The notes: a model not told the origin generated them from the sequence alone. A stretch of 64,000 nt of DNA from Anaerohabitans sp964387285 (GCA_964387285.1 CAYLWO010000001.1:1-64000); one strand, 5' to 3'; counted from the first letter of the stretch, positions 35,213-45,000 are shown. Numbers and translations: made by a program.

Positions 35213-37585
35213 TCAGAATTCCATTTGATAACGTACCAAAAAATTTCGGCCCGGTTCGGACACAATCAAACCGCGATTGGTGGCTAAATGATTGCGATAA
35301 TCTTTATTGCCCGCATTTTCACAACCGATCATCAGCCGACCTGACCAGGAACCACAACGTACAGCCCGACTGTTGAAATAGACGTCATAATAGACATAAC
35401 CCGGCGTCGTAAATTCACCGGCGGCAATGCGATTCTGTTTATCGAATATGGTCGCTGCCGCATCCACAGCGCCCAGCGAGGCGATTTGAATTTGCACGCC
35501 CACACCGCCATGGAGGGGGGGGATCTGTGCCAGCGGCGCATGCAAAAGCATATCCGTGCCGTGCACATAAGAGGCACGCAGCCAAAATGAGAAACGGTCG
35601 CTCAAGACCGTCGTTTGGCTGACCTCAGCTCCGTATAATTCAGCTTTGCCAATGTTGGTTTTTATGAGCGCATTGCGTTTTTCGTAGGTCCCGGGAATTT
35701 CACCCACCATATTTTGCAGACGATTATAAAATATGTTGGCATAGAGTTGCACGCCGGGTGTAATGTAACGACAGCCCACGTCAATAAAGTTACCATTTTC
35801 CGGCCTTAGATCAGGGTCGCCAACCTTGACCAAATTTCCCAAATCGATATATTGGTATCTCTCTTCCAGGAAAGGTGAGCGAAAAGCGTGGGCAACGTTC
35901 AGAGTAAGATCGAGATTATGCGTCAACAAAAACAGAAAACCGGCGCTGCTGCTCCAGGAATGGTCCTGCGCCTGGTGACTGGACCAAAGAACGGTTTGGC
36001 CGGCGGGCGTGTTGTTGCGGACGCCGTCGGTAATTTCATAGAGCGGATTCAACGCCTGCTCATTTTTCACCTGAATGCGATCATACCGGGCGCCCAGAGT
36101 CGTTTGCAGTCGTTGATGAAAAAATCGTTTCTCATATTGCCCGAAGGCGCCGATGCTGCGATAATAAGCATCCGGAATCGGCAATTCACCGACGACTTTA
36201 TTGATGGTTTTCTGCACCGCGCCGCTGACCGGATTCAACACTTCAATGAGTTGCTCTTTTGTGCGAAAACCACGATAGTCCTTTTGCCAGGCATCGATTC
36301 CCCAGACAACATAATGGCCGTTTCCAAATTGCATGTTGTTCTGCAATTGCAGACCGTTCGTCGTATGCGTCGCACCAGGAGAAATTTTAAGCACCGAAAC
36401 GCGACGGGGAGGTTGCCCCCCCGATGCAGGCAGATTATTGACGATATGCGGAATATTCTCAACATGACGCAAAATATCCTGATAGAAATATTTAATTAAA
36501 GTTTTAAGCCAATAACGGGACAGATCATCGAACTTAAATTCAGCGCTTACAAGCTCACGTTTTTCGACCGGATATCGCACATTGGCATTGTTGGGAAAAA
36601 TTGGATAGCCGCCGGGCATACCGACATCGTGCGCATCATACTTTTGGTAGGTCAGATTGAACTCTTGATGAGCAAAAGGTTTTATGCCGATGCGTCCGCT
36701 GTAATTGGCATCCTTATATTGACTGTCCAGCAGGCCGGAAGGCGTCTTGGCGTCCCCTGCTTTGCGCATCATGGTGGAGAAATAACCATACCAGTTGCGC
36801 TGACCGACATTGACCTGGACGCGGCCCATGCCGGCTTGATTGACGGATGCATAGCTGCTGGTTAAAGTCGTTTTCAAATAGGCTTTATCCTGATACCATC
36901 CGCCTTTGGTCATGATATTGATCACGCCGCCGATAGCGCCTGAGCCGTAAAGGGAGGACGCTGCGCCCTTGATCACTTCGATCTGCTGAATATCGTTAAC
37001 GTCGATCATGGACAATCCGGCTGCCAGATCGTTAGCTGTGTCAACGCGATTGCCGTCAATCAGAGTTACGATACTGTTGCGCGACAAACCACGCACGCTG
37101 ATATAGGTGCCCCAGACGCCGTCCCGTCCCATACTGATGCCCGGTTCGTACTGTAGCGCATTCGCGATGGAGACAGGCGCTTGCGTCTCTAATTTTTCGA
37201 CGCGAACAACCGTCAGCGGCAAAGATGTGTCGCGAAGTTGTTTGTCGATCTTTTGGCTGGTGACTACCATATCTGAAAGATTTAACATCATGGGAGATAG
37301 GGCAATGGCGAGGTTCCTTTCGCTATCCGCTTCCAGAGTGACAAGTTCATGGTAGGGTTGAAAGCCGATGAAAGAAACGGTTAATGCCTTGCGTCCGGGC
37401 TGAAGATTTGACAGAACGAAACGACCTTGATGATCCGTAACGACGCCCTTGTGTTCCATCTCAAGCAAAACATTGGCGCCGGACAGGGGTTTGCCGTTTT
37501 GATGATCGGTCACTACTCCGATCAGGCGAGCACCGGCCCATAACGGAACTGTATAAAGAAATAAAAAGAAAAAAACGCGTCTCAT
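35213..37585 (-). CDS. TonB-dependent receptor in the feo cluster
   Basis: A 790-residue outer membrane receptor. The start is the ATG at 37585, with GGAGG a few bases upstream and an immediate signal peptide (MRRVFFFLFLYTVPLWAGA); earlier in-frame codons extend into feoB. A carboxypeptidase-regulatory-like domain (about 20-100, GVVTDHQNGKPLSGANVLL) precedes the plug (about 110-225, NALQYEPGISMGRDG, TLIDGNRVD, GAASSLYGSGAIGGVINIMTK) and a beta-barrel ending in Phe (VRYQMEF). The plug and barrel look like classical siderophore/heme/cobalamin-type receptors. It starts 11 bases after feoB, so it is probably iron-regulated together with feoAB, suggesting import of an iron chelate across the outer membrane. 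Confidence 0.88.
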   Translation of the reverse strand: MRRVFFFLFLYTVPLWAGARLIGVVTDHQNGKPLSGANVLLEMEHKGVVTDHQGRFVLSNLQPGRKALTVSFIGFQPYHELVTLEADSERNLAIALSPMMLNLSDMVVTSQKIDKQLRDTSLPLTVVRVEKLETQAPVSIANALQYEPGISMGRDGVWGTYISVRGLSRNSIVTLIDGNRVDTANDLAAGLSMIDVNDIQQIEVIKGAASSLYGSGAIGGVINIMTKGGWYQDKAYLKTTLTSSYASVNQAGMGRVQVNVGQRNWYGYFSTMMRKAGDAKTPSGLLDSQYKDANYSGRIGIKPFAHQEFNLTYQKYDAHDVGMPGGYPIFPNNANVRYPVEKRELVSAEFKFDDLSRYWLKTLIKYFYQDILRHVENIPHIVNNLPASGGQPPRRVSVLKISPGATHTTNGLQLQNNMQFGNGHYVVWGIDAWQKDYRGFRTKEQLIEVLNPVSGAVQKTINKVVGELPIPDAYYRSIGAFGQYEKRFFHQRLQTTLGARYDRIQVKNEQALNPLYEITDGVRNNTPAGQTVLWSSHQAQDHSWSSSAGFLFLLTHNLDLTLNVAHAFRSPFLEERYQYIDLGNLVKVGDPDLRPENGNFIDVGCRYITPGVQLYANIFYNRLQNMVGEIPGTYEKRNALIKTNIGKAELYGAEVSQTTVLSDRFSFWLRASYVHGTDMLLHAPLAQIPPLHGGVGVQIQIASLGAVDAAATIFDKQNRIAAGEFTTPGYVYYDVYFNSRAVRCGSWSGRLMIGCENAGNKDYRNHLATNRGLIVSEPGRNFLVRYQMEF

Positions 37586-37596
37586 GGATCCTCCGG

Positions 37597-39546
37597 TTAT
37601 GATAGAAATAACGGCGCAATCCAACGTGCGCCAAAAGCCAGAACAATTGCCAGGATGAGCGAAAGCATGGAAGCCAGCAGGCTCTTTTTGATTCCCAGTT
37701 CTTTGATCATAATGCCGAATGTAGCCAAACAGGGAAGATAAAAAACGACAAACACAGTAAACACGAACACCTGTGTCTGCGTCATGACACTGAGCACATC
37801 CGTGGTTCCCAGGGCTTGAAAAAGCATAAGCAAGGAAAGCTCTTTACGCAAGATGCCAAATACAATGGTGAGTCCTGTTTTCTCAGGTAAATCGAGAATG
37901 TGCGTAAGCGGCGATAACAGGCGGTTGATCGGCTCCTGCCAATGCAGCCATTCCGTCAAACTTAGAAAAATACTGCCAACAATCAGTAGCGGCCAGGCTA
38001 TGGTAATAAAATCCTTCATGCGCAACCAGGTCTTGGCCCATACGCCCCAAAGACGAGGGCGTTGATAGGCGGGTATTTCCATAATCATGCCCGGTGTGTC
38101 TTCCGGCAATAACCTGGCAAGAGCTATGCCGATCAAAATGATGACGATCAGATTGAACAAATACAGCCAAAACGCAGCCTGACCGCCAAGATAATAGCCT
38201 ACCAGTCCGAGAATAAGAGTCATACGAGCGGAACAGGGAACCAGTAACGAAAGAGTGGAGGCGATAAAGCGATCTCGCGTGCTGCTGATAACACGTGTAG
38301 CCATGATCGCAGGAACCGTGCAACCATAACCCAGAATAAGGGGAACAATGGCGGCGCCGTGCAAACCCATTTTATGCATAATATTGTCGGTTAAAAATGC
38401 CATACGCGGCAAATAGCCGATATCTTCAATGATCGCCATGAGCAGCAGAAAAGGCAGCAGATAGGGAAATACGATAGAAAACCCCCCTGAAAATCCCTGC
38501 ACCAGGCTGTTCAATAAATTATAGGTAAAACTATGCACGGCAAAGTGCGTAGAAAGATGAGCGCTGATTTGCTGAAAAAACGCCAGAATAGGTCTTTCAA
38601 GAAACGAACCCAACTTGAAAATAGCAGTGAAAAGCACATAGAGTACGGCAAACAGGATGAGATAGCCCCACAGCGGATGCATGAGTATGTCATCGACTTT
38701 ATCACGCCAGGCATTTTTCTTCGCTTTACTTACATAGGCCGTACTTTCGAACAACTCCATCGTTTTGGCGTGACGCTCTGCAGAAAGGACCTGATCGGCA
38801 GGTTGTCCATGTTCCTCCTCCAGTTTTTTCTGCTCTGCACGAATTGCTGCCGTTGCAGAATTCAATGACGGCATCTGCCGCCAGAAATACGGATCGTTCT
38901 CCAGTAACTTAATCGCCGTCAATCTCTGTTTTCTTACATGGGCAGAGGACTGCTGCAATTGCTTCATGACCAAAGCAATGGAGGATTCAACATGCTTGCT
39001 CAACATGATCGGTTGCGCCGGCTTGGCCGTGGGCGCAAAAATTAACGCCTGATGAAAAAGTTCGTCGATGCCTGCACCCTTGGCGGCAATGGTGTTCAGT
39101 ACCGGAACGCCGAAAATTTCCGCTAATTTATGCGCATCAATCTGCATGCCCTTGCGCCGCGCTTCGTCCATCATGTTCAGACAGATCAACATCGGCAGAC
39201 CCAGTTCCGCAATTTGCAGCGTGAGTTCCAGGCTACGGCACAATAAAGAGGCGTCGACAACATTGATAATCAGATCGATATGATGATGCAATAAAAATTG
39301 CTTGGTCGCATGGGTAGCCGCATCCACGGATGTGAGAGAATAAATGCCGGGCAAATCAACCAGTTCAATGGTCTGGTCATGAATTTGCACCATGCTGTTG
39401 GTATAGGTGACAGTCGAACCGGCAAAGTTGGTCGAAATCGAACGATAGCCGGCCACACTGTTGAATAGGGTGCTTTTGCCGGAATTAGGCTGACCGACCA
39501 ACACCAGACGAAGAGGAGAAGTAAAAGTTTTATTGTTCGAGTTCAT
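37597..39546 (-). CDS. feoB: Ferrous iron transporter FeoB
   Basis: A 649-residue inner membrane Fe(II) transporter. The N-terminal G domain shows G1 GQPNSGKST, G3 DLPGIYSL and G4 NMMD, followed by the helical S-domain, then the membrane part with two Gate repeats and a FeoB_C region (GYGCTVPAIMATRVISSTRDR, LVPCSARMTLIL, GILRKELSLLML). The length is slightly below the E. coli protein (773) but normal for many FeoB. The ATG overlaps the feoA stop (ATGA). The end lies 12 bases before the start of the TonB receptor, so the cluster reads regulator-feoA-feoB-receptor. Confidence 0.95.
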   Translation of the reverse strand: MNSNNKTFTSPLRLVLVGQPNSGKSTLFNSVAGYRSISTNFAGSTVTYTNSMVQIHDQTIELVDLPGIYSLTSVDAATHATKQFLLHHHIDLIINVVDASLLCRSLELTLQIAELGLPMLICLNMMDEARRKGMQIDAHKLAEIFGVPVLNTIAAKGAGIDELFHQALIFAPTAKPAQPIMLSKHVESSIALVMKQLQQSSAHVRKQRLTAIKLLENDPYFWRQMPSLNSATAAIRAEQKKLEEEHGQPADQVLSAERHAKTMELFESTAYVSKAKKNAWRDKVDDILMHPLWGYLILFAVLYVLFTAIFKLGSFLERPILAFFQQISAHLSTHFAVHSFTYNLLNSLVQGFSGGFSIVFPYLLPFLLLMAIIEDIGYLPRMAFLTDNIMHKMGLHGAAIVPLILGYGCTVPAIMATRVISSTRDRFIASTLSLLVPCSARMTLILGLVGYYLGGQAAFWLYLFNLIVIILIGIALARLLPEDTPGMIMEIPAYQRPRLWGVWAKTWLRMKDFITIAWPLLIVGSIFLSLTEWLHWQEPINRLLSPLTHILDLPEKTGLTIVFGILRKELSLLMLFQALGTTDVLSVMTQTQVFVFTVFVVFYLPCLATFGIMIKELGIKKSLLASMLSLILAIVLAFGARWIAPLFLS

Positions 39547-39800
39547 GACACGGATGCCGGTTCTAACAGGATATGGGCTGCCATGCCTCGACTCAGCGCA
39601 ATATCCGCATCATGAATGGTCAATAAAATGGGTCCGCCGAACGAGGCGCTTTTTTTTACCAAAATCCTATCGCCAATATGCAAGCCCACTTGCGAAAGAC
39701 GCTGGCGCAAGCCCCAACCACCGGAAATTCGAATAATTTTTCCGCTTTGCCCGGAGCTTAGATCATTTAAATTTACGCTAGATAGTTTGGATGGTTCCAT
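39543..39800 (-). CDS. feoA: FeoA-type ferrous iron transport accessory protein
   Basis: An 85-residue SH3-like protein that supports FeoB. Motifs: NLNDLSSGQSGKIIRISGG, LRQRLSQVGLHIGDRILV and a C-terminal ALSRGMAAHILLEP, all typical of FeoA. The start chosen is the ATG overlapping the regulator's stop (TAATG), implying translational coupling; an upstream ATG at 39824 inside the regulator gene would add eight residues. Its stop overlaps the feoB start. Confidence 0.9.
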   Translation of the reverse strand: MEPSKLSSVNLNDLSSGQSGKIIRISGGWGLRQRLSQVGLHIGDRILVKKSASFGGPILLTIHDADIALSRGMAAHILLEPASVS

Positions 39801-40273
39801 TAGGCGACCGGACACTCCTGACATCGAACAGCGTCAAATTTTTCCATCATGCACTTTTGCATATTTTTCAGGGTTTGTGCATATCCTTTTGGGCAATTTT
39901 CCAGCAAGTAGAGGAAACGGGTCATGGCGGCCAAAGTTTCGGCGCTGATGAGATGCTCAAACTTGCAGGCATCCTGTTCGGCAATCTCTTCTGATAATCC
40001 CAGAACACCAATCAGCACCGCTTTAACCGCCTGATGTCGGACATCCAATTTCTGCGCTAAACGTCGCCCGGCAGGAGTCAGGGTTACATGACCGTAGGAT
40101 TCGTGCGAGATTAACTCTTTTTTGGCCAACTGGGTGAGCGCTATGGAAACGTTTGAGCGGGAAACGCCGCGTCGTTCAGCAATATCTTTCACGCGTGCGA
40201 CACGATGCTCTTTCTCCAGAAGATCTATAATTTCTATATATTCTTGTGTTAAAGTGTCATGGGGAAGATTCAT
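39800..40273 (-). CDS. DtxR/MntR-family metal-dependent repressor
   Basis: A 157-residue regulator with an N-terminal winged helix-turn-helix (about 1-70: LTQEYIEIIDLLEKEHRVARV, KDIAERRGVSRSNVSIALTQL) and a metal-binding/dimerisation domain (about 72-125: HQAVKAVLIGVLGLSEEIAEQDACKFEH, the usual ExxCxxEH-type site). The C-terminus adds a Cys-rich tail (ENCP, QKC, VRCQECP) in place of an SH3 domain; FeoA next door supplies that fold separately. Position as first gene of the feo cluster, with a perfect palindrome nine bases before its start, suggests autoregulation and Fe(II)- or Mn(II)-dependent control of feoAB and the receptor. Confidence 0.9.
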   Translation of the reverse strand: MNLPHDTLTQEYIEIIDLLEKEHRVARVKDIAERRGVSRSNVSIALTQLAKKELISHESYGHVTLTPAGRRLAQKLDVRHQAVKAVLIGVLGLSEEIAEQDACKFEHLISAETLAAMTRFLYLLENCPKGYAQTLKNMQKCMMEKFDAVRCQECPVA

Positions 40274-40282
40274 AGATCACCA

Positions 40283-40304
40283 AAAGTTTTATTAATAAAA
40301 CTTT
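40283..40304. promoter_or_regulatory. Perfect 22-base palindrome before the feo cluster, candidate metal-repressor operator
   Basis: The sequence from 40283 to 40304 equals its own reverse complement; each half is AAAGTTTTATT. It lies nine bases before the ATG of the DtxR-type regulator and between divergent genes. DtxR-family operators are AT-rich inverted repeats of similar length, so autoregulation is a good inference. On the other side, the PLD-like gene starts about 140 bases away and could also be affected. Confidence 0.6.
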
Positions 40305-40441
40305 GTTAATGGTGTTAATTTAACAATTCCAACGTCAAGATGCAACTGATTTTTCCTCTTGATACGGCTATTGACAAAATCCACGGTTCTGGCTATATTA
40401 CTGGACAGAAATATTCCACTCCTTTTACAGGCGCGTTTCGC

Positions 40442-42766
40442 ATGATTCTTCATCATAAAGTCCGTTGGTTTTGTTTGTTGGTTTTATTTTCTCACGTCCG
40501 CGCAGTTGAACTATCCGCTTTACACTATATCGATGCATCCGGTTTGCCCCTGGCGCCTTATCCTATGGCGACGCCTGTACAGGTGGAAGGCACGGTAACC
40601 GTGGGCACGGGCATGCTAAACAAAACGCAACTGGAAATCTTTATACAGGACCACAGCGCCGCGATAAATGTCTACGCCGGCAGGATATGGCCCCTGAACA
40701 TTCAAACGGGCGACAGTATTCGAGTTCAGGGTAAAATCGGTCAGTATCGTGGTTTGACGGAGATTGTCGATGTAACGGACATTCAAATACTTGCGCAGGG
40801 AGTGCCTGTGCCGGATCCCCTGGTTTTGACCTGTGCTCAAGTTACAGAGTCCGTTATTCAAAATTGTGAGCCAAATGAAAGCCGATTGATCCGTCTCAAC
40901 CGAGTACAGGTCATTGCCGATAACCATCCCGAATATACGATCGGTGACGGCAGCGGCTGCTGCACTTTATATCTGGATCCGGATGTCGAGGCTACGGCGC
41001 CTCAGGGCCATTTTGACGTTGTTGGCATTCTAAAACAATATGATGCCACTTTGCCTTATACCGATGGATATGAAATCGTTCCACGCAGTTCTGCCGATTT
41101 CATCAGTTTGAATGGTCCACAATTCCTACAAAGACCACATGAGACTGAAATCACCTCGGAATCCGTGCTTTTTGCATGGCGAACCTCTACACCGGCCACG
41201 GCTTCCATCAAATACAGAATGCTAAACTCGACAGAGTGGCAAGCCTTCGGTGATTCAACCGAATTGTTTAATCATCGTTTCCGTCTGCAGGGACTGTCAT
41301 CATCTTTTATTTATGAGGGGTATGTGACAGCCGGCAATACAGACGGTTATACACAGACGCCCCTGTTTTACTTTATGCCTTCTTCGTCCGCTTCCAGCGG
41401 TAAAATCGATATCTTTTTTAATCAAACCGTGCAAAATGAAAAAGCAGGTTCTGCTACTGCCAATCAAAATGTCGATCTGGCAGCCAAAATGATCGAATGG
41501 ATCGACCAGGCTCATTACAGTTTGGATATATGTTTTTACTCCATGACCCATGCGGCGGTGGTGGACGCCATGGGCCGGGCGAAACAGCGCGGCGTATCCG
41601 TGCGTTTCATTTACGAAGAAGAAAATTACTCGTCTGAAATAGAGCGGCTGATTAAGGCATACGGTGTACCGGCCATCCATGACCACTTTGGAGAAAACAG
41701 CGGCGAAGGTTACATGCATAACAAATTTTTGATCATTGATCATCGCGACAAGTCCAATGCGCTTGACGATATTCTGTTGACCGGATCAGCCAATGCTACG
41801 TATTCCGGTGCGACCCGGAACGCGGAGAATTTGGTTTTTATTCAGGACGAAACAGTGTGTGCTGCCTATACTATCGAATTCAATGAAATGTGGGGTAGCG
41901 ATCATGAGACGCCCAATGCGGAATTCAGCCGTTTCGGCAGCCGCAAAAAGAATAATACTCCGCATCGCTTCAATGTCGGTGGAGTCTGGATTGAACAATA
42001 TATGAGTCCTACCGATGCAACGGAAAGCGCGATTGTGGACGTTATTGATCAGGCGCAACAATCGCTTTGTTTCTGCATTTACTCTTATACCAGTTCAACC
42101 ATAGCCAAAGCAATGCAAGCAAGATACTATACGGTCCGGGGATTCCGCCTGGCTGGTGTGTTCGATGCCGAGTCCAGCCTCGATTTCAACAATCAATATT
42201 CTTCTATCAAAGGAACCGGATATTCACCCTGGTCGCCGACCGGGGATGTTTGGATCGATATTTTGCCGCAGCTGTTGCATCACAAATATCTGATCGCCGA
42301 TGCGGGCGCCAACACGGCAACGGTTGTGACCGGTTCGCACAATTGGAGTTATTCGGCAAATCAGAAAAACGACGAAAACACGCTCATCTTTCATGATCCG
42401 GGAATTGCAGGTTTATATCTGCAAGAGTTCACCGCCCGCTATCGTGAATCAGGCGGTCAGGGCGAAATGCCTACGCTGGTTCAATCATCAATACCGAATA
42501 TCTGGCAATTGCAAGGTAACTACCCGAATCCTTTTAATCAAAGCACTACGATCTTGTTTTCGCACAGCAACGCGGAAAATAATTGTGAAACCTTGATAAT
42601 ATATGATAGACTGGGCCGCATCGTTCGCTCGCTGACTTTGCCAAGGCAGGACGAGCGGATCACTTGGGATGGAAGCGATAGCCGGAATCGCCCGGTTCCA
42701 TCCGGAGTGTATTTGGGTCGTCTTAAAAATCACCAACAAACAATAAAAATGGTTCTTATCAGATAA
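40442..42766 (+). CDS. Secreted phospholipase-D-superfamily protein with OB-fold and T9SS-type sorting tail
   Basis: A 774-residue exported protein. The ATG at 40442 starts a signal peptide (VRWFCLLVLFSHVRAVE); a longer frame from 40340 has no such feature. Residues about 30-220 look like OB-fold nucleic-acid-binding-type repeats (VEGTVTVGTG, GDSIRVQGKIGQYRGLTEIVD). About 230-320 is FN3-like. Then come two PLD half-domains with HKD motifs HNKFLIIDH (His426) and HHKYLIADAG (His614), each followed by GSANATYSGATRN or GSHNWSYSANQ. The C-terminus has the sorting domain GNYPNPFNQSTTILF through PSGVYLGRL. PLD proteins of this type include extracellular nucleases and phospholipases; with the OB-folds a secreted nuclease is favoured, by inference. 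Confidence 0.82.
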   Translation: MILHHKVRWFCLLVLFSHVRAVELSALHYIDASGLPLAPYPMATPVQVEGTVTVGTGMLNKTQLEIFIQDHSAAINVYAGRIWPLNIQTGDSIRVQGKIGQYRGLTEIVDVTDIQILAQGVPVPDPLVLTCAQVTESVIQNCEPNESRLIRLNRVQVIADNHPEYTIGDGSGCCTLYLDPDVEATAPQGHFDVVGILKQYDATLPYTDGYEIVPRSSADFISLNGPQFLQRPHETEITSESVLFAWRTSTPATASIKYRMLNSTEWQAFGDSTELFNHRFRLQGLSSSFIYEGYVTAGNTDGYTQTPLFYFMPSSSASSGKIDIFFNQTVQNEKAGSATANQNVDLAAKMIEWIDQAHYSLDICFYSMTHAAVVDAMGRAKQRGVSVRFIYEEENYSSEIERLIKAYGVPAIHDHFGENSGEGYMHNKFLIIDHRDKSNALDDILLTGSANATYSGATRNAENLVFIQDETVCAAYTIEFNEMWGSDHETPNAEFSRFGSRKKNNTPHRFNVGGVWIEQYMSPTDATESAIVDVIDQAQQSLCFCIYSYTSSTIAKAMQARYYTVRGFRLAGVFDAESSLDFNNQYSSIKGTGYSPWSPTGDVWIDILPQLLHHKYLIADAGANTATVVTGSHNWSYSANQKNDENTLIFHDPGIAGLYLQEFTARYRESGGQGEMPTLVQSSIPNIWQLQGNYPNPFNQSTTILFSHSNAENNCETLIIYDRLGRIVRSLTLPRQDERITWDGSDSRNRPVPSGVYLGRLKNHQQTIKMVLIR

Positions 42767-42777
42767 GGAAAAACACC

Positions 42778-43806
42778 ATGTCCATGAAAGCATTGGTTAA
42801 GAAGCATCCTCAAACCGGTCTATGGCTTGAAACCGTGCCGACGCCAAAATGCGGAAACAACGATCTGCTCATCAAGATCACGCATACGGCCATTTGCGGC
42901 ACGGATTTGCACATTTACAAATGGGATGAATGGTCACAACGCACCATAAAAACACCTATGGTCATCGGCCACGAATTTGTCGGCGTGATTGTTGAAAAAG
43001 GAATCAATGTCACCGGTTATGAGATCGGAGAACGAGTGTCCGGCGAAGGGCATATCGTCTGCGGCGTTTGTCGCAGTTGTCGCGCCGGTAGGCGGCATTT
43101 ATGCACCAATACCGTGGGTGTGGGCGTAAATCGCAATGGTTGTTTCGCCGAATATCTTGCCTTGCCGGCTGTCAACGCCTGGCATGTACACCCCAAGATC
43201 CCTTCCGAGATTGCCGCTTTTTTTGATCCTTTTGGCAATGCGACCCATTCGGCGTTATCGTTCGATCTTGTAGGCGAGGATGTGCTTATTACCGGCGCCG
43301 GCCCGATCGGTTTGATGGCCACAGCTATTTGTCGACATGTTGGCGCCCGCAACGTGGTCATCACCGATGTGAATGAGTATCGCCTGTCATTGGCGCGCAA
43401 TTTGGGCGCGACCAGGGCCATCAATATTTCACAAACCACCATCGAGCAGTGCCGAAAAGAACTGGAGATGGTCGGTTTTGATATCGGTTTGGAAATGTCC
43501 GGCAACGGTAGAGCGTTTGAAGCCATGCTGGAAAATATGTATCACGGCGGTCGCATCGCTTTGCTGGGCATTTTACCCGCTGATACGCAGATCAATTGGG
43601 ATCAGGTTATTTTTAAAGGATTGCATATCAAGGGCATCTATGGCCGCGAAATTTTTGAGACCTGGTATAAAATGCAAACCATGCTGCAGAGCGGACTGGA
43701 TATATCTCCGGTGTTGACGCATAAATTGAAATTTTCGGATTTTCAACAAGGCTTTGACGCCATGCTTTCCGGGCAGTGCGGCAAAGTGGTATTGGAAATG
43801 GAGTAG
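42778..43806 (+). CDS. tdh: L-threonine 3-dehydrogenase
   Basis: A 342-residue zinc-dependent medium-chain dehydrogenase that oxidises L-threonine to 2-amino-3-ketobutyrate with NAD. It follows the E. coli Tdh pattern closely: TAICGTDLHIYKWDEWSQRTI, GHEFVGVI, GERVSGEGHIVCGVCRSC with the structural zinc cysteines, GVGVNRNGCFAEYL, DPFGNATHSALSFDLVGEDV and VITDVNEYRLSLARNLGATRA (NAD site). The length equals the family norm. The next gene encodes the enzyme for the second step, three bases away. Confidence 0.97.
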   Translation: MSMKALVKKHPQTGLWLETVPTPKCGNNDLLIKITHTAICGTDLHIYKWDEWSQRTIKTPMVIGHEFVGVIVEKGINVTGYEIGERVSGEGHIVCGVCRSCRAGRRHLCTNTVGVGVNRNGCFAEYLALPAVNAWHVHPKIPSEIAAFFDPFGNATHSALSFDLVGEDVLITGAGPIGLMATAICRHVGARNVVITDVNEYRLSLARNLGATRAINISQTTIEQCRKELEMVGFDIGLEMSGNGRAFEAMLENMYHGGRIALLGILPADTQINWDQVIFKGLHIKGIYGREIFETWYKMQTMLQSGLDISPVLTHKLKFSDFQQGFDAMLSGQCGKVVLEME

Positions 43807-43809
43807 AGT

Positions 43810-45000
43810 ATGTACGGAAAAATAAAACAGGATATCACCGCAGCGCTTGATGAAATTCGTCAAGCCGGGCTGTACAAAAATGAGCGCGTCATCGTTACGC
43901 CGCAGGGCGCTTCCATTCAGGTTGCGAATGGAGAAGCGGTCATCAATTTTTGCGCTAATAATTATCTGGGCCTGGCCAATCATCCGGCAGTGATCGCTGC
44001 AGCGCAACAGGCACTGCAACAATGGGGATACGGTTTATCGTCCGTGCGGTTTATCTGCGGCACCCAGGAAATACATAAAATTCTGGAACGCAAGATTTCC
44101 GCATTCCTGCAAACCGAAGACACCATTCTTTACGCGGCCTGCTTTGACGCCAACGGCGGCGTGTTTGAACCCTTCATGAGTGCAGATGCCACTATTATCA
44201 CCGACGCCCTTAATCATGCCTCGCTCATTGACGGCATTCGACTGGCTAAAGCGCAACGCTTGATCTATCAACATATGGATATGGCTGATCTGGAACTCAA
44301 GCTGCAGGAGAGTCAGGCAAGCAAATATCGCATGATTGTCACAGATGGTGTTTTCTCCATGGACGGCGATATCGCGCTGTTATCGGCCATATGTGATCTG
44401 GCGGAAAAATACGACAGCCTGGTATTGGTGGACGACAGCCATGCCACCGGTTTCATGGGAAAAACCGGCCGTGGCTCTATCGAACATTGTGGCGTTATGG
44501 GACGCGTGGATATTGTCACCACCACTTTTGGTAAAGCTTTGGGCGGCGCCATGGGCGGCTGCGTTTCGGGTAGAAAGGAGATGATAGAATATCTACGGCA
44601 AAAAAGTCGTCCTTATCTATTTTCAAATTCATTGTCGCCAGTGGTAACCGCCACGACCTCTGCGGTTTTGGACCTGCTTTCAGAAACAACGGAACTGCGC
44701 GATCGTTTGGAAAAAAACACCGCTTACTTTCGTGAAAAAATGACTGCCAACGGCTTTGACATCCGGCCGGGCGTGCATCCCATTGTGCCGATCATGCTTT
44801 ATGATGAAAAATTAGCCCATGCCATGGCAGATGAGATGCTGCAACAGGGTATTTATGTGATCGGTTTCAGTTATCCCGTTGTGGCCAAGGGCATGGCGCG
44901 CATCAGAGTGCAAATTTCTGCCGGACATACCCGTGAGCATCTGGACAAGGCTATCGATGCTTTCAAGCACGTTGGTAAAAAAATGGGCGTGCTCAAATAG
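43810..45000 (+). CDS. kbl: 2-amino-3-ketobutyrate CoA ligase (glycine C-acetyltransferase)
   Basis: A 396-residue PLP enzyme of the alpha-oxoamine synthase family. It cleaves the Tdh product with CoA to glycine and acetyl-CoA. Signature parts: INFCANNYLGLANHP, GYGLSSVRFICGTQEIH, DALNHASLIDGIRL, VDDSHATGFMGKTGRGSIEH and TTFGKALGGAMGG with the PLP lysine at position 242. It begins three bases after tdh, so the pair forms the complete threonine-to-glycine route. A long imperfect hairpin follows at 45067. Confidence 0.97.
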   Translation: MYGKIKQDITAALDEIRQAGLYKNERVIVTPQGASIQVANGEAVINFCANNYLGLANHPAVIAAAQQALQQWGYGLSSVRFICGTQEIHKILERKISAFLQTEDTILYAACFDANGGVFEPFMSADATIITDALNHASLIDGIRLAKAQRLIYQHMDMADLELKLQESQASKYRMIVTDGVFSMDGDIALLSAICDLAEKYDSLVLVDDSHATGFMGKTGRGSIEHCGVMGRVDIVTTTFGKALGGAMGGCVSGRKEMIEYLRQKSRPYLFSNSLSPVVTATTSAVLDLLSETTELRDRLEKNTAYFREKMTANGFDIRPGVHPIVPIMLYDEKLAHAMADEMLQQGIYVIGFSYPVVAKGMARIRVQISAGHTREHLDKAIDAFKHVGKKMGVLK

